Positions 34,611 through 36,174 of a stretch of 36,174 nucleotides of DNA are shown here, piece by piece. Made by a program: the position numbers and the translations under genes. Numbering within the stretch: position 1 is the stretch's first letter; every line of letters starts with the position of its first letter. The stretch is from Vineibacter terrae (lineage in GTDB: Bacteria > Pseudomonadota > Alphaproteobacteria > Reyranellales > Reyranellaceae): contig NZ_VDUZ01000075.1 of the NCBI RefSeq assembly GCF_008039615.1, positions 1 to 36,174 of the forward strand, written 5' to 3'. The notes below the pieces were generated by a model. The model was given only the letters and a program-made list of their open reading frames with translations, was not told the DNA's origin and did not search any database.

Positions 34611-35885
34611 TCACTCCGCCGCGAGCCGCGGCTGGAAAGCGGGCACCGCGGCGCGCTGGCCGCGGTCCATCGGCTTGGGCCACCAGCGGTCCTCCCATTC
34701 GGAAAACAGATCCTTCACGCGCGGCATCACCTTCTCGGCGAACAGCCGCGTGTTGTGCTGGGTGACCTGCTTGCTCATGTTGCCGTATTGCAGCAGCAGC
34801 ATCAGGTGGCCGACATTGAGCGTGGTGGCGACGTGGCGGATCTGCTCGACCACCTCGTCGGGCGAGCCGATGATCACGTAGCCATCATCGACGATCTCTT
34901 TCATCGTGCGGGCGCGGTATTTCTTCTTGTCGGCGCCAGCACCGGCGGCGTTCGCCGCCTGCGCCACCATGCCCTGGATGCCGGCCCGCTGCGTCGCCTC
35001 GGTGGTGTAGCCCGGCGGCATGGCGAAGCGCGCATCGACATGCAGGCAGCGGCCATAGAAATATTCGGCCGGCTCGGTGTAGAGCTCGAGCGCCTGCTCG
35101 CGGCTCTCGGCAACGCCGACGAATTGCAGGAAGCCGGCGCGGTAGGGATTGCGGTCCTTGCCCAGCTTCTCCATCTCGCGCCAGAAGCCCTGCATCGTCG
35201 AGAGGCCGGCTTTGTAGCCGTAGTACGACAGGTAGCAGTAGACGTAGTCCATCTCGGCGCACCAGCGCCAGGTCTCGACCGAGCCGCCGCCCGGGATCCA
35301 GATCGGTGGATGCGGATCATTCTGGATCGGCCGCGGCCAGATGTTGACGTAGCGCTGCTGGTTGAAGCGGCCCGAGAACGCAAACGTGTCCTTCTCGGTC
35401 CACGCCTTCTTCACCAGGTCGTGCGCTTCGTAGTAGCGCTCGCGCAGCAGGCTGGGATTCTGGCCATAGGCGAAGCAGGTGTCCATGGGCGAGCCGACGG
35501 GGAAGCCGGCGATCAGCCGGCCGCCCGAGATGCAGTCGATCATCGCGAATTCTTCCGCCACGCGGGTCGGCGGGTTGTAGAGCGCCAGGCTGTTGCCCAT
35601 GACGCAGAGCGCGGTGTCGGTGGTGCGCCGGGCCAGCGACGAGGCGATCAGGTTGGGCGAGGGCATCAGCCCGTAGCCGTTGGAGTGGTGCTCGTTGACG
35701 CAGATCGCATCGAAGCCGCATTCGGCTGCGAACTCGAGCTCGTCCATGAAGTCGTTGTACATGTGGTGCGCGCGCCGCGGATCGAACAGCGACGAATGGA
35801 TGTCGACCCACACCGACGGGTGCTTCGTATTGAAGTCGTCCGGCAGCTCCGTGTAGGGCATCAGGTGAAACCACATCAGCTTCAT
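34611..35885 (-). CDS. LLM-class (luciferase-like) flavin-dependent oxidoreductase
   Basis: A 424-residue bacterial luciferase-fold protein using F420 or FMN. Typical blocks are FAAECGFDAICVNEHHSNGYGLMPSPNLIASSLARRT, ISGGRLIAGFPVGSPMDTCFAYGQNP, PPIWIPGGGSVETWRW and IIGSPDEVVEQIR. It likely carries out flavin-dependent monooxygenation of an organic substrate in the cytoplasm; the substrate is unknown. ATG 35885 has AGGAGA seven bases upstream, and the frame above it is unconserved. A hydrolase follows in the same direction. Confidence 0.92.
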   Translation of the reverse strand: MKLMWFHLMPYTELPDDFNTKHPSVWVDIHSSLFDPRRAHHMYNDFMDELEFAAECGFDAICVNEHHSNGYGLMPSPNLIASSLARRTTDTALCVMGNSLALYNPPTRVAEEFAMIDCISGGRLIAGFPVGSPMDTCFAYGQNPSLLRERYYEAHDLVKKAWTEKDTFAFSGRFNQQRYVNIWPRPIQNDPHPPIWIPGGGSVETWRWCAEMDYVYCYLSYYGYKAGLSTMQGFWREMEKLGKDRNPYRAGFLQFVGVAESREQALELYTEPAEYFYGRCLHVDARFAMPPGYTTEATQRAGIQGMVAQAANAAGAGADKKKYRARTMKEIVDDGYVIIGSPDEVVEQIRHVATTLNVGHLMLLLQYGNMSKQVTQHNTRLFAEKVMPRVKDLFSEWEDRWWPKPMDRGQRAAVPAFQPRLAAE

Positions 35886-36086
35886 GGCCGGATCTCCTGT
35901 GGCGCGGTGGCGGTGCGCGCTTGGTGTGAATGGTCGTTCATATCGAAGGGTGCGTCGGCTGGACGGCGAAGGCAATGCCGCAGGCGCAAGGCCGACTTGC
36001 ACATACGCGGCCACGGCTGGCGGGCACGTGGAATGAGCCGCGTCGCTTAGACCGAAGTTACCCCTGACAGAGTCAGGTAAGTATTT

Positions 36087-36174
36087 GGCTTTGTTGAAAA
36101 AAGCGGCGATTTTGCGTCCAGTATGTAGGCATGTAAATGGTGTTTTTGAGTAGCAATTATGGATATATTGTGCT
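36087..36174. mobile_element. Probable left end of an IS5/IS903-type insertion sequence (cut by window edge)
   Basis: GGCTTTGTTGAAAAAAGC at 36087-36104 differs at two of 18 positions from the IS903 terminal repeat as I know it. From here to the window end the DNA is clearly AT-rich, unlike everything to the left. No transposase is visible within the remaining 70 bases. The preceding 200 bases (35886-36086) hold the oxidoreductase promoter region and a small CCTGAC/GTCAGG palindrome. Confidence 0.5.

Overview
The window is GC-rich (roughly two thirds G+C by eye) chromosomal DNA, densely coded, with 27 protein genes I can support. The gene content (DUF1192 next to a PIG3-type quinone oxidoreductase, two orphan Bug/TctC solute receptors with Tat-like leaders, BdhA, class II DAHP synthase, and several families of short palindromic repeats) points to an alphaproteobacterium, probably a soil or rhizosphere member of the Rhodospirillales/Reyranella type. 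That assignment is inference. I see no rRNA, tRNA, CRISPR array or prophage.

Layout: (1) 1-2.5 kb: a DHA2/EmrB-type exporter and a TrmJ-like tRNA methyltransferase, separated by an array of five hairpins. (2) 2.6-8.3 kb: a small secreted protein, then a 2-hydroxyacyl-CoA lyase/oxalyl-CoA decarboxylase homologue and a formyl-CoA-transferase-like class III CoA transferase (a likely catabolic pair), then a convergent Bug receptor. (3) 8.3-9.0 kb: a gene-free stretch with an AT-rich patch and a 10-bp tandem repeat. (4) 9-18.7 kb: HrpB helicase, a DUF1194 VWA protein, an acyl-CoA dehydrogenase/GST pair, quinone oxidoreductase, DUF1192, 3-hydroxybutyrate dehydrogenase, a secreted protein with three CVNH-like modules, and an unrecognised exported protein. 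(5) 18.8-27.8 kb: MetY, an alpha/beta hydrolase, class II DAHP synthase, nicotinate phosphoribosyltransferase, GYD and cupin proteins, a redoxin with an in-frame UGA at its redox cysteine, and NAD synthetase. (6) 27.9-36 kb: a second Bug receptor, GltX, CysS, two linked uncharacterised genes, an alpha/beta hydrolase and an LLM flavin oxidoreductase. The last ~90 bases turn AT-rich and start with an IS903-like terminal inverted repeat.

The most exciting object is the redoxin at 24881-25954. The reading frame is intact on both sides of a single TGA, which replaces the first cysteine of a W-x-x-W-C-G-C-R active site. The mRNA just after the TGA can fold into a small hairpin with a bulged U and a GU-containing loop, close in layout to the E. 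coli fdhF SECIS. I read it as a candidate selenoprotein (Sec130-Gly-Cys132) rather than a pseudogene. Metabolically the window mixes CoA-thioester chemistry (HACL, CoA transferase, ACAD, BDH), NAD supply (nicotinate phosphoribosyltransferase and NadE) and housekeeping translation genes. Palindromic repeats fill every convergent intergenic gap longer than a few bases.
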